DNA of 48,612 nucleotides from Marinobacterium halophilum (lineage in GTDB: Bacteria > Pseudomonadota > Gammaproteobacteria > Pseudomonadales > Balneatricaceae). The DNA is taken from the NCBI RefSeq assembly GCF_003014615.1, contig NZ_PYGI01000027.1:1-48612 (forward strand), read 5' to 3'. Numbering within the stretch: position 1 is the stretch's first letter; each line of letters opens with the position of its first letter. The position numbers were made by a program, and so were the translations under genes. Positions 25,109 through 35,126 of the stretch are shown here, piece by piece. Below the pieces are notes generated by a model. It saw only the letters and a list, made by a program, of their open reading frames with translations. It was not told the origin of the DNA and did no database searches.

Positions 25109-25600
25109 ATGCGCCATATCATTTCCGTGCTGATGGAGAACGAGCCGGGTGCCCTGTCGCGCGTCGTGGGTCTGTTTGCACAGCGCAACTATAACATCGA
25201 GTCGCTGACGGTAGCACCGACTGAAGATGGCACGCTGTCGCGTTTGACCGTGACCACCATTGGCAACGACCGTGTGGTCGAGCAGATCACCAAACAGCTG
25301 AACAAGCTGGTGGATGTGGTCAAGGTGGTGGACCTGTCTGAAGGCGAGCACATCGAGCGCGAAGTGATGATGATCAAGCTGAAGGCCAGTGGCCAGATGC
25401 GTGCGGAGATCAAGAGTACCTGCGATATCTTCCGTGGTCAGATCATCGACGTCACGCCGACTACCTATACCGTGCAGCTGGTGGGTGCATCCGACAAACT
25501 GGATGCCTTCATCAATGCGCTGGGCAGCGCTTCCATCATGGAAGTCGTGCGTTCAGGTGTGTGTGGCATCGCCCGCGGCGAGAAGGTATTGAGCCTGTAA
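25109..25600 (+). CDS. ilvH: Acetolactate synthase, small regulatory subunit
   Basis: This 163-residue protein begins with an ACT domain (MRHIISVLMENEPGALSRVV) that binds valine for feedback inhibition; the N-terminal NEPGALSRVVGLF is diagnostic. The C-terminal half (about 85-163) activates the catalytic subunit. It starts two bases after the ilvI stop, behind gagagg, so the subunits are made together. A strong terminator follows at 25624. Confidence 0.95.
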   Translation: MRHIISVLMENEPGALSRVVGLFAQRNYNIESLTVAPTEDGTLSRLTVTTIGNDRVVEQITKQLNKLVDVVKVVDLSEGEHIEREVMMIKLKASGQMRAEIKSTCDIFRGQIIDVTPTTYTVQLVGASDKLDAFINALGSASIMEVVRSGVCGIARGEKVLSL

Positions 25601-25623
25601 TGGAGTAAGCCTCCGTTGACACG

Positions 25624-25652
25624 AAACACCCGCCAATTGGCGGGTGTTTTTG
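25624..25652 (+). terminator. Rho-independent terminator after ilvI-ilvH
   Basis: AAACACCCGCC and GGCGGGTGTTT make a perfect 11-base stem with an AATT loop, followed by further Ts. It ends ilvI-ilvH transcription before the convergent potFGHI operon. Confidence 0.9.
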
Positions 25653-25678
25653 TATCCGGGTGCCTCATCTGCATCTAT

Positions 25679-26497
25679 TCAGGGGAGACGTTCGGTCTTG
25701 CGCTTCTCCTGCCGCCACAGCAGCAGGCCGGTGATCAGGACTGCGACACTGACAATCGCCACGATAATGGTGGCCAGCGCATTGATTTCGGGGCTGACCC
25801 CCAGGCGTATGCTGGAGTACACCACCATCGGCAGAGTGGTGGCACCGGGGCCGGAAACGAAACTGGCCACCACCAGATCATCCAGTGACAGGGTGAAGGC
25901 CAGTAGCCAGCCCGCCACCAGTGCCGGTGCGATGATCGGCAGGGTGATGGTGAAAAATACTTTCAAGGGTCGAGCGCCCAGGTCGAGCGCGGCTTCCTCC
26001 AGCGACATGTCCATGTGTGCCAGTCGGCTCTGTACCACGACGGTCACGTAGGCCATGGCGAAGGTGGTGTGCGCGATGACGATGGTGGTCATGCCACGAC
26101 CTGCAGGCCAGCCGATCGTGGTTTCCATGGCCACGAACAGCAGCAGCAGCGACAGGCCAATGATCACTTCCGGCATCACCAGCGGTGCCGTCACCATGAC
26201 CTCCAGCGAGCCACGGCCGCGAAAACGGCGGAAGCGTACCAGTGCCAATGCGGCCAGAGTGCCCAGTACAACCGCGATGGTGGCGGTCAGTGCAGCGACG
26301 CGGACGCTGAGCCAGGCGGCACCCAGCAGTTGACTGTTCTGCATCAGTTCAGCGTACCACTTGGTGCTGAAGCCGCCCCATACCGTGACCAACCGGCTTT
26401 CATTGAACGAGTACACGATCAGGCTGATGATCGGGCCGTACAGAAAGGCATAGCCGAGCAGCAGAATGGTGATCAGCAGTGGCATCCGTTGTTTCAT
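25679..26497 (-). CDS. potI: Putrescine ABC transporter permease (PotI-like)
   Basis: This 272-residue inner-membrane permease has six helices and the cytoplasmic EAA loop that contacts the ATPase (SLEEAALDLGARPLKVFFTI). The last four bases of potH overlap its start (26494-26497). The family assignment rests on the full potF-G-H-I order. With PotH it forms the channel for putrescine or spermidine uptake. Confidence 0.88.
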   Translation of the reverse strand: MKQRMPLLITILLLGYAFLYGPIISLIVYSFNESRLVTVWGGFSTKWYAELMQNSQLLGAAWLSVRVAALTATIAVVLGTLAALALVRFRRFRGRGSLEVMVTAPLVMPEVIIGLSLLLLFVAMETTIGWPAGRGMTTIVIAHTTFAMAYVTVVVQSRLAHMDMSLEEAALDLGARPLKVFFTITLPIIAPALVAGWLLAFTLSLDDLVVASFVSGPGATTLPMVVYSSIRLGVSPEINALATIIVAIVSVAVLITGLLLWRQEKRKTERLP

Positions 26498-27396
26498 GTG
26501 GCGGCCTCCTCTGCACGGCGTTCAAAGTGGCGCAGCAGTACAAAGGGGACGATCAGGGCGACCAGCAGCAGAGCTGCCAGTGACGATGCCAGCGGCCAGT
26601 CCTTGTTGCTGAAGAACTCCGTCCACATCAGTTTGCCCAGCATCAGCGTGTCCGGGCCACCGAGCAGGTCGGGAATGACGAATTCGCCCATCACCGGAAT
26701 GAACACTAGCATGGCACCGGCAAAGACGCCGGGCAGTGACAGCGGCAGCGTGATCAGCATGAACTGTTTCCACGGGCGACAACCAAGATCGGCGGCGGCT
26801 TCCAGCAGAGTGGTGTCGAGCCGGATCAGGGTGGCATACAACGGCAGCACGACAAAAGGCAGGTAGTTGTAGACCACGCCGATATAGACCGCGACCGGGG
26901 TATGCAAAATCTCCAGCGGTGAATCGATGATGCCGAGCCACAACAGAACCCCGTTGAGCAGGCCGTTGCCCTTGAGGATGCCGATCCAGGCGTAGATCCG
27001 AATCAGGAATGAGGTCCAGAACGGCAGGATAATCAGCATCAACAAAGGCAGCCGCCAGTGGGCCGGTGAGCGGGCGATGGCATAGGCCATGGGATAGCCG
27101 ATCAGCAGGCAGCAGAGCGTGGAAATGCCGGCGATCTTGAGCGAGCCCAGCAGTGCCTTGAAGTAAAGCGAGTCTTCCAGCAGCAACTGGTAGTTGCTGA
27201 AGTTGAGCACGATGGTGACGAAACCATCCTCGATCTCACGGATCAGGTCGAAATAGGGTGGCTGCGCCAGCACCGGTTCGGACAGACTGATCTTGAGCAC
27301 GAACAGGAACGGCAACAGGAAAAACAGCGCCAGCCAGAACCAGGGGACGGCGATGATCAGATGACGCGCCGTTGGCAGCGTAGACTTCAGGCTCAT
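26494..27396 (-). CDS. potH: Putrescine ABC transporter permease (PotH-like)
   Basis: This 300-residue permease has a long periplasmic loop after the first helix (residues about 35-75), as is typical of PotB/PotH proteins, and an EAA loop (LLEAAADLGCRPWKQFMLIT). It overlaps potG and potI by four bases each, meaning tightly coupled translation. Confidence 0.88.
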   Translation of the reverse strand: MSLKSTLPTARHLIIAVPWFWLALFFLLPFLFVLKISLSEPVLAQPPYFDLIREIEDGFVTIVLNFSNYQLLLEDSLYFKALLGSLKIAGISTLCCLLIGYPMAYAIARSPAHWRLPLLMLIILPFWTSFLIRIYAWIGILKGNGLLNGVLLWLGIIDSPLEILHTPVAVYIGVVYNYLPFVVLPLYATLIRLDTTLLEAAADLGCRPWKQFMLITLPLSLPGVFAGAMLVFIPVMGEFVIPDLLGGPDTLMLGKLMWTEFFSNKDWPLASSLAALLLVALIVPFVLLRHFERRAEEAAT

Positions 27397-28532
27397 TCCG
27401 TCAGTACCCCACAGCTGTTGGCGGACCAGCCCAGTACGACCTCTTCGTCCCAGGTCAGCGGTTGTTCGGCCAACGCCTGCACATTGGACTGGGTGAACTG
27501 TACCCGTTTGCCGCCCGGCAACTCGACATGGTAGATGGACACGTCACCCAGGTAGGCGATCTCCTTGATTCGGCCGCGCAACTGATTGGGGGTATCGGCA
27601 TCGAGCTGGCCGAGTACGCGCATCTTTTCCGGGCGCAGCGCCACAGTGACCGCCATCCCAGGTACCAGCGGCTGGCTGTGACGGACCAGCAGCCGGGTTT
27701 CGGCGTCGTCACACTGGACCAGAACCTGATCATCATCCTGCTGCAGGACATAACCGTCGAACAGATTGACCGAACCGATGAAACTGGCGGCGTAGCGGGT
27801 GGAGGGGAATTCGTAGAGTCGCCGTGGCGGGTCGACCTGCTCAATACGGCCTTCATGCATCAGAGCGATACGTGACGACATGGTCATCGCCTCTTCCTGA
27901 TCGTGGGTCACGACGATAAAGGTGATGCCCAGACGCTCCTGAATGTTGACCAGTTCAAACTGAGTCTGCTCGCGCAGCTTTTTATCCAGTGCGCCCAGTG
28001 GCTCGTCCAGCAGCAGGATCTTCGGGTGTCGTGCCAGTGCGCGGGCCAGGGCAACACGCTGGCGCTGACCGCCGGAGAGTTGATGTGGCTTGCGGCTCGC
28101 CAGGGCCTCGATCTGGACCAGACTGAGCATCTCGGCAACCCGTTCTCGGCGCTCGGCCTTGGGCATCCGCTCCTGTTTCAGGCCGAAGGCGATGTTGTCG
28201 GCCACGTTCATATGTGGAAACAGGGCGTAGGACTGGAACATCATATTGACCGGGCGCGCGTAAGGCGGTACATCGGTAACGTCCTGACCGTCGATGAACA
28301 GGCGGCCACTGGTCGGTGTTTCGAAACCGGCCAGCATGCGCAGCAGGGTGGTTTTACCGCACCCGGAGGCACCGAGCAGGGAAAAGAATTCACCCTGGTG
28401 AATCTGCAGGCTGATGTCATCGACCGCATAAAAGGTGCCGAAGCGTTTGGTGACGTTCTCGATCCGGACGATCGGCTCCCCTTCGGGAGCCTGCCAGGAT
28501 TCTTCAGGCTTGAACTGGCGCAGGCTTGCCAT
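27393..28532 (-). CDS. potG: Putrescine ABC transporter ATP-binding protein (PotG-like)
   Basis: This 379-residue ATPase has Walker A GASGCGKTT, signature LSGGQRQRVALARAL, Walker B LLLDEPLGALD and the switch His in VTHDQEEA. A C-terminal TOBE domain (about 290-379) carries substrate-dependent regulation. It drives polyamine import with PotF, PotH and PotI. The start at 28532 has ggag on the minus strand about twelve bases upstream, next to an intercistronic terminator. Confidence 0.92.
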   Translation of the reverse strand: MASLRQFKPEESWQAPEGEPIVRIENVTKRFGTFYAVDDISLQIHQGEFFSLLGASGCGKTTLLRMLAGFETPTSGRLFIDGQDVTDVPPYARPVNMMFQSYALFPHMNVADNIAFGLKQERMPKAERRERVAEMLSLVQIEALASRKPHQLSGGQRQRVALARALARHPKILLLDEPLGALDKKLREQTQFELVNIQERLGITFIVVTHDQEEAMTMSSRIALMHEGRIEQVDPPRRLYEFPSTRYAASFIGSVNLFDGYVLQQDDDQVLVQCDDAETRLLVRHSQPLVPGMAVTVALRPEKMRVLGQLDADTPNQLRGRIKEIAYLGDVSIYHVELPGGKRVQFTQSNVQALAEQPLTWDEEVVLGWSANSCGVLTE

Positions 28533-28549
28533 GGACGGGGTGTTCTCCT

Positions 28550-28578
28550 AAAAAATATGCCCCTGCAGGGAGGGGCAT
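28550..28578 (-). terminator. Intercistronic terminator between potF and potG
   Basis: Read on the minus strand, ATGCCCCT and AGGGGCAT form a perfect 8-base stem with a 6-base loop, followed by ATTTTTTA. It sits in the 69-base gap after potF. Partial termination here would give much more of the binding protein than of the membrane components. Confidence 0.85.
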
Positions 28579-28601
28579 GTCGGGTTCGGGTCGCCGCGCG
28601 T

Positions 28602-29702
28602 TTACTGGCCGGTTTTGACGCGGGTCCAGCTGCGGTTCAGATCACGGATCTGGCGTTCCGACGGCGTCGGTGTCACCAGCAACTTGGCGCGGGTTTCCGC
28701 CGGCGGATAGATGCCGGGGTTGTTACGGATCTCGGCGTCGACCAGTGCGGTGGCCGCCAGGTTGGCGTTGGCGTAGGCGACATAGTCGGTGATTGGCGCG
28801 ATCACATCCGGCTGCAACAGATAGTTGATGAACCGGTGTGCCGCTGCCGGGTTCGGGGCATCGGCCGGAATGGCCATGACGTCGGTCCAGACCAGTGCGC
28901 CTTCGGCGGGTACTACATAGGCGATTTCAACACCGTTGTCGGCTTCGGCCGCACGGTCACGGGCCTGCAGCACATCGCCGGAGTACCCGTGGGCGACACA
29001 GGTGTCGCCGTTGGCCAGGTCATTGATGTACTGCGAGCTGTGGAAGTAACGTACATGCGGGCGGACCGCACTGACGGTGGCGCTGGCGGCCTTGATCGAG
29101 TCGCGGCTGAAGTCGTCCGCCGCGGCCCCACGGTAAATGTTGGCGGCCACCAGTACTTCGGTGGGATCGTCCATCAGGGTGACGCCACAATCCGCCAGTT
29201 TGGCAACGATTTCAGGGTCGAACAACAGACGCCAGGTGTCTGTCGGCATGTCGTCACCGAGGATCTCGCGGACCTTGGTGACGTTATAGCCGATGCCGCT
29301 GGAACCCCACATGTACGGGATCAGGTGAGCGTTGCCGGCATCGATACTGGCCAGTGAGTTCATCAGCACCGGGTCCAGATTGTCCAGTCCGCTCAGCTGT
29401 GACTTGTCCAGCGGCTGATACAGGCCCGCCTTGATGTGACGCTCGGCAAAGGGGCGAGCGGTCGGGAAAATCAGGTCGTAGCCGCTGCGGCCTGCCAACA
29501 GTTTGGCTTCCATGATTTCGTTGGCGTCGTAGACGTCGTAGATGACCTTGATACCGGTCTGCTGTTCAAACCCGGCAAGGGTGTCTTCAGCAATATAGTC
29601 TGACCAGTTGTAAACGTGCAGTTCATCCGCCGAGCTGGCGGCCGCACCGGTCAGCAGTAGGGCGGGGAGCAGGTGTTTGAATTTTTTGAGCAATGTGTTC
29701 AT
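28602..29702 (-). CDS. potF: Periplasmic putrescine-binding protein (PotF-like)
   Basis: This 366-residue exported protein has an N-terminal signal (KKFKHLLPALLLTGAAASSA). The mature start DELHVYNWSDYIAEDTLAGF is typical of PotD/PotF; the WSDY aromatic/acidic residues and VWTDVMAIP (about residue 265) line the polyamine pocket. The order potF-potG-potH-potI matches the putrescine system, but single-polyamine specificity cannot be read with certainty, so spermidine is possible. Confidence 0.9.
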   Translation of the reverse strand: MNTLLKKFKHLLPALLLTGAAASSADELHVYNWSDYIAEDTLAGFEQQTGIKVIYDVYDANEIMEAKLLAGRSGYDLIFPTARPFAERHIKAGLYQPLDKSQLSGLDNLDPVLMNSLASIDAGNAHLIPYMWGSSGIGYNVTKVREILGDDMPTDTWRLLFDPEIVAKLADCGVTLMDDPTEVLVAANIYRGAAADDFSRDSIKAASATVSAVRPHVRYFHSSQYINDLANGDTCVAHGYSGDVLQARDRAAEADNGVEIAYVVPAEGALVWTDVMAIPADAPNPAAAHRFINYLLQPDVIAPITDYVAYANANLAATALVDAEIRNNPGIYPPAETRAKLLVTPTPSERQIRDLNRSWTRVKTGQ

Positions 29703-29946
29703 CGCCTCGAATCTCCGGCAACGTGAATGGCGGGGTGGTCGCGCTTCCCCGTGAGGGTGCGGCTGCGAACGCAGCTGGCGTCAGTCAAGGCGAGAATATG
29801 GAGCAAAAGGCGGGTAAAAAAAAGTGTTTTCTGGTCCCGTTACCAAACTTTCGCCGTAACTGATCGGTGGGCCTGTCTGTAGCGGTATCAGGATGGTTGG
29901 AATGTGTGGTCTATAGTATTGAAAGCCTGAACAGGAGGGAACGCTC
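29703..29946. other. Divergent promoter region of potF and the hydrolase gene
   Basis: This 244-base gap must carry two outward promoters. I see an AT-rich block (29816-29835) but no pair of -35/-10 boxes with good spacing, so none is called. aggaggg immediately precedes the hydrolase ATG. Confidence 0.4.
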
Positions 29947-30777
29947 ATGTGTGATCTGAAAACGTGTGGAGATGATAACGCGGCGCATCCGGCGCCGAAG
30001 GCCTCACTTGAGGAGCGGCGTCAATTTCTCAAGGGAATGCTGGTATTGCCATTGGCAGTGGTATTGGCTGACCCGTTGCTGGCGCAGGCAGCAGGAGAGC
30101 GAATGCAAGCCGTGACCCTTGCGTTGGAAACGGGACAGCAGGTGGCAGCGCATGTCGCACTGCCTGAAGGCGAAGGTCCTTTTCCTGCGGTGGTACTGAT
30201 TCACGAGTGGTGGGGGTTGAATGACCAGATCAAAGCGGTGGCGGCTGATCTGGCTGCGCAGGGATTCATTGCGCTGGCGGTGGACTTGTATGGCGGTGGA
30301 GTGGCTGACACGCGCGAAGGTGCCATGGCGCTGAAAAATGCGGTTGATTCGGCACAGGCCAGCGCGACGCTGACCGGTTGGATCGATTGGCTGCAGCAGC
30401 ACCCGGAGTGTAACGGCAAGGTCGGTACACTGGGTTGGTGTTTCGGCGGTGGCTGGTCACTGGATGCCTCGCTGGCGACGCCTGTCGATGCCACCATCAT
30501 CTATTACGGTAATGTCGAACGCACGCCCGAGCAGCTGGCGGCGCTGAACAGTCCGGTGCAGGGACATTTCGGCACCCTCGACAAGAGTATTGATGAGGCG
30601 ATGGTCGGTGGTTTCGAACGCGCCATGGCAGCGGCCGGCAAGACGGATCTGCAGGTACACTGGTACGTAGCCGATCATGCCTTTGCCAACCCGACCGGTG
30701 CCCGCTATGACGCCGATGATGCCGCGTTGGCCTGGTCCCGTTCGGTCGCTTTCCTGCATCAGCATCTGGGTGGTTGA
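29947..30777 (+). CDS. Tat-exported dienelactone hydrolase-family protein
   Basis: This 276-residue alpha/beta hydrolase has a twin-arginine-type N-terminus (ERRQFLKG at 23-30, then hydrophobic MLVLPLAVVL), so export in folded form is likely. The triad of the dienelactone hydrolase family is visible: Cys165 in GWCFGG, Asp212 in FGTLDKS and His244 in ADHAFANP, with Glu87 in HEWWG. Family members open cyclic esters; the physiological substrate is unknown. ATG is preceded by aggaggg. Its stop TGA abuts the stop of the convergent transporter gene (TGATCA). Confidence 0.82.
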   Translation: MCDLKTCGDDNAAHPAPKASLEERRQFLKGMLVLPLAVVLADPLLAQAAGERMQAVTLALETGQQVAAHVALPEGEGPFPAVVLIHEWWGLNDQIKAVAADLAAQGFIALAVDLYGGGVADTREGAMALKNAVDSAQASATLTGWIDWLQQHPECNGKVGTLGWCFGGGWSLDASLATPVDATIIYYGNVERTPEQLAALNSPVQGHFGTLDKSIDEAMVGGFERAMAAAGKTDLQVHWYVADHAFANPTGARYDADDAALAWSRSVAFLHQHLGG

Positions 30778-32598
30778 TCAGAACGGGAACAGCAGCGGCG
30801 TCAGCAGCAGGGTCAGGATCAGGGCCAGCAGCTGTAACGGGATGCCGATACGGGCAAAGTCGGCAAAACGATAGTTGCCCGGTTCCAGTACCAACGTGTT
30901 GACGGGCGACGCGATCGGCGTGGCAAAAGCTGTCGAAGCGGCGATCGCAACGGTCATCATCACCGGTTCCGGGTTGATCCCCAGTAGTTGCGCAGTGCTC
31001 AGTGCAACCGGTGCAACCAGCACGGTGGTCGCGGTATTGGAAATGAATTGGCTCAGCACTGACGTGAGCAGAAACAGACTGGCGCACAGGATCAGCGGGC
31101 TGCTGCTACCTACCCAGCTGACCAATTGCTGCACCATGTAGTCCAGCGCACCGCTGCGCTCCATCGCCAATGCCAACGGCAGCATACCGGCGATCAGGAT
31201 CAGGCTGGTCGCGTTGAAGGAGCGATAGGCTTCTTTCAAGCCAACACAGCCACTGAGGATCATGGCGACAGCCGCCATTAGAATGGCGGACAGGTTATCG
31301 AGCCAGCCAGCAGTCATGCTGACCAACATCAACAGCAAAATGATCAGTGCTGCGGGCGCACGCCGGCTGTGGGTCGGAATTTCGGCCAGTTCTGCCGGTG
31401 TCTGCAATACAACCAGTTCGCGTGAACCCTGCAGTTCACGAATGCGATCCCAGCTGCCCGCAAGCAATAAGGTGTCACCGGCTTTTAACGCCGAGGCGGT
31501 GAAGCTGGTGCTCTGTGGTGTCTGTTCGCGGCGCAGGCCGATCACGCTCAGGCCGAAACGCTCACGGAAATGCCCTTCCTTGATGGAATGGCCACAAAGC
31601 GGCGATTCGGGGGGCAGAAGTACTTCAGCGACACCGAACTGGCGTTGCAGCTGACTGACTTCCTTGGCGGGGAAGCCCAGCCGCGACAGCTTCAGTGTCT
31701 GGCACAGCTGGTCCAGCTGCTGTTCATCGGCATAGACCAGCAATTGGTCACGATACTGCATGCGGGTATTGCTGAGCACCGGAATCAGGCTGGAGAGCAG
31801 GCCGCCGCTGCGTGAAATGGCAATGACCGTGACTTCGTATTCGGTGCGCAGTGCGGCTTCGGCCGGTGTTTTCTGTGCCAGTGGGCTGCCGGGGTTGATC
31901 ATCAACTTGTGCAGCTGGCGCGACAGGGTATAGCGGTCGCTCAAGGCGGCGATGCCGGGCACCGTTTCCTGTGCTCCGGCTTGTGTTCTGCTTGGCAGCA
32001 GTCGGCGCGCGGGGCCGATCAGATAGATCATGGCGACCAGCAGAATCGCCAGCCCTAGTGGGGTGAAATCAAAGAAACCAAACGGCTCCAGACCGGCGCT
32101 GCGCATCTGGCTGCTGACGATGATGTTCGGGGGGGTGCCGATCAAGGTCAGCATGCCGCCGATCAGTGCCGCGAACGCCAATGGCATCAGTAAGCGTGAG
32201 GGCTGCATACCCGCACGGCGGGCGATGCTGAGCACCACCGGAATCAACAGGGCGACGGCTCCGGTTGAACTCATGAACGCGGACAGCAGGGCAACCATGG
32301 GGAGCAGGAGCAACAACAGGCGGGTTTCATCGTGTCCGCCGACTCTGAGCAGCCAGTTGCCTGCCGCCGCTGCGATGCCGGTGCGGAACAGTCCCTCGCC
32401 GACGATAAACAGCGCCGCGATCATGATGACTACGGGTTCGCCGAAACCGGATACCGCTTCCGCAGGCGTTATGATGCCTGAAAGCGAAAGCGCCACCACA
32501 ACCAGCAGCGCGACCAGGTCCATGCGCATACGGTCGCTGATGAACAGAGCGATAGTTGTGGCCAGCGTGGCAAAAACGAACAGCATATCCGCGGTCAT
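30778..32598 (-). CDS. SLC13-type transporter with two TrkA-C domains
   Basis: This 606-residue membrane protein of the divalent anion/sodium symporter (SLC13/DASS) type has two halves of membrane helices separated by a cytoplasmic section (about residues 205-380). That section holds two TrkA-C (RCK_C) regulatory domains (for example SPLAQKTPAEAALRTEYEV and SPLCGHSIKEGHFRERFGL). Such proteins carry sulfate, dicarboxylates or similar anions; the substrate is not evident. ATG 32598 is used because cggag precedes it on the minus strand and the upstream extension (26 residues, basic) is not membrane-like. Confidence 0.85.
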   Translation of the reverse strand: MTADMLFVFATLATTIALFISDRMRMDLVALLVVVALSLSGIITPAEAVSGFGEPVVIMIAALFIVGEGLFRTGIAAAAGNWLLRVGGHDETRLLLLLLPMVALLSAFMSSTGAVALLIPVVLSIARRAGMQPSRLLMPLAFAALIGGMLTLIGTPPNIIVSSQMRSAGLEPFGFFDFTPLGLAILLVAMIYLIGPARRLLPSRTQAGAQETVPGIAALSDRYTLSRQLHKLMINPGSPLAQKTPAEAALRTEYEVTVIAISRSGGLLSSLIPVLSNTRMQYRDQLLVYADEQQLDQLCQTLKLSRLGFPAKEVSQLQRQFGVAEVLLPPESPLCGHSIKEGHFRERFGLSVIGLRREQTPQSTSFTASALKAGDTLLLAGSWDRIRELQGSRELVVLQTPAELAEIPTHSRRAPAALIILLLMLVSMTAGWLDNLSAILMAAVAMILSGCVGLKEAYRSFNATSLILIAGMLPLALAMERSGALDYMVQQLVSWVGSSSPLILCASLFLLTSVLSQFISNTATTVLVAPVALSTAQLLGINPEPVMMTVAIAASTAFATPIASPVNTLVLEPGNYRFADFARIGIPLQLLALILTLLLTPLLFPF

Positions 32599-32644
32599 GC
32601 AGTGGCTCCGTCGAGGGATAAAAAAACGACGGTAGTGTAGGCGG

Positions 32645-33523
32645 TTATGGCATGTGCTGGACAGGACCGTCGTCAAGAAGAGACCAGAATGCCCGTATCA
32701 GCGGGGAACGCAGTTTGCGTTCCTGTGCGAACAGTCCGATCTCGTAAGGTTCCAGTGCCGGGAACACATCCAGAACCTGCACCTGTTCGGCCAGCGGACT
32801 GTTGTCGAGCACGATCTGCGGTACCACGCCGATGCCAAAGCCAAGGCTGACCATGCTGACGATGGCTTCGTTGCCTGCGACCTGAGCATAAATGGTGGGC
32901 TCTATCTGATGAGCACTGAACCATTGGTTGATGCGTGCGCGTGAAATGCCGCTTTCAGGCAGGATCATCGGTTGCCGACTCCAGTGGGTGATGGCGTCAG
33001 GCTGATCGGCCGGGGCAATAAACAGCAGCGGGGTACGGGCAATGGGGCGAAATGCAATGTTGCTCGGCAGCTGGGTCGGGCGGGCCGCGATCGATATTTC
33101 CTCGCGTCCGCTCTGCACGCGGGCAATGGCGTGTTCGGGATCACCGGTATGCAGTTTGATCTCGACGCGCGGGTACAGCTGGCGAAAGCGGCTCAGCAGG
33201 GCATAGAGGAAGCTGTAACTGGCGGTAACCGAGCAGTAGACGCTGATCTCACCGTGTAGTTCGGTCGCGCTTTCCAGTAACGACATGCGCACCTGTTCCC
33301 ATTGCTGCAGTGCTTCGCGGGCATATTGGGCAAAGCGTATGCCTTCGGGCGTAAGCTGAACGCTGCGGTTGTCACGCAGGAACAGCTCGACGCCGAGGGA
33401 GGCTTCCAGTTGCTTGATGGCGCGACTGAGGGTCGACGGGCTGACGTGGCAGGCTTCGCTGCTGCGGCCAAAGTGCAGGGTTTCGGCGAGACTCAGGAAC
33501 AGGCGGAGTGAACGGGTATCCAT
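32645..33523 (-). CDS. ilvY: LysR-type activator of ilvC
   Basis: This 292-residue LysR protein is closely IlvY-like: FLSLAETLHFGRSSEACHVS with SPSTLSRAI in the DNA-binding domain, then the effector domain with YCSVTASYS, EIKLHTGD and AGNEAIVSMVSLGFGIGVVP. In E. coli, IlvY binds acetolactate or acetohydroxybutyrate and activates ilvC, from which it is divergent; here too it is divergent from ilvC, 141 bases away. The start at 33523 (MDTRSLRLFL) aligns with the E. coli start. In-frame ATGs at 33532 and 33541 fall in or near the operator. Confidence 0.9.
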   Translation of the reverse strand: MDTRSLRLFLSLAETLHFGRSSEACHVSPSTLSRAIKQLEASLGVELFLRDNRSVQLTPEGIRFAQYAREALQQWEQVRMSLLESATELHGEISVYCSVTASYSFLYALLSRFRQLYPRVEIKLHTGDPEHAIARVQSGREEISIAARPTQLPSNIAFRPIARTPLLFIAPADQPDAITHWSRQPMILPESGISRARINQWFSAHQIEPTIYAQVAGNEAIVSMVSLGFGIGVVPQIVLDNSPLAEQVQVLDVFPALEPYEIGLFAQERKLRSPLIRAFWSLLDDGPVQHMP

Positions 33524-33536
33524 ATGTTTCATTTCA

Positions 33537-33576
33537 TGCAATGTGATGTTGCAAATATATCATTTTACGCAATAAG
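33537..33576 (+). promoter_or_regulatory. IlvY operator overlapping the ilvC promoter
   Basis: TGCAA and TTGCA (33537-33553, seven-base spacer) form a perfect inverted repeat with T-N11-A character, and a second GCAA (33569-33572) pairs with the same TTGC. TTGCAA (33549) with AATAAG (33571) at 16-base spacing fits a weak promoter for ilvC that overlaps the second half-site, as expected for LysR activation. The upstream repeat lies 14 bases from the ilvY start, allowing autorepression. Confidence 0.6.
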
Positions 33577-33589
33577 ATTGTTCCCTTAA

Positions 33590-34681
<1,092 letters not shown>

Positions 34682-34703
34682 GGCGTTAGTCTGTTCTTCT
34701 CGC

Positions 34704-34735
34704 TACGGCCGGGCTCATGCCCGGCCGTATGCGTT
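34704..34735 (+). terminator. Terminator after ilvC
   Basis: TACGGCCGGGC and GCCCGGCCGTA form a perfect 11-base stem with a TCAT loop, followed by TGCGTTTT. It separates ilvC from the globin array. Confidence 0.85.
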
Positions 34736-35126
34736 TTAGCCTCTCTATTATCCCCGCTGTTGTTGATTCTTTTCTGCAGGCGCTGCCCGGCGTCATTATC
34801 CGAAGTTTTACCTGTCTGAGTGTTATCGAAAGGCTGCAATACTATTGTCATCTTCAGTAACCATACTTAAAGGATGGTTTTATTGTGATGTCTGTTTCAG
34901 CTCGCCATGAACCGGTCGGCAGGTCATCGTCGGATATCGTCAAATCGCAAAAATTAGATCACATTTGTTTGACCCAGATCGTGAACTGGATTGCATATGC
35001 TTGATCTCGTTTGGCTGCATGATATCTATACATTTACTAATAAAAATAATGTGACGATGACGTGGACCGGGCTTGATGCGGTGACCGGAAGCAGCACGCG
35101 CCATCTGAGTCAAGGACGCACTTACT
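34736..35126. other. Intergenic gap before the globin array
   Basis: These 391 bases have no supportable gene. The sequence becomes AT-rich toward 34940-35050 and should hold the promoter of the first globin gene. TTGATC at 35001 with ATCTAT at 35024 (17-base spacing) is a weak candidate. aaggacg lies 9-15 bases before the globin ATG. Confidence 0.35.

Noticed and set aside
27903-29357. 484-codon plus-strand open frame
   Set aside because: It spans the opposite strand of potG and potF and matches no protein.
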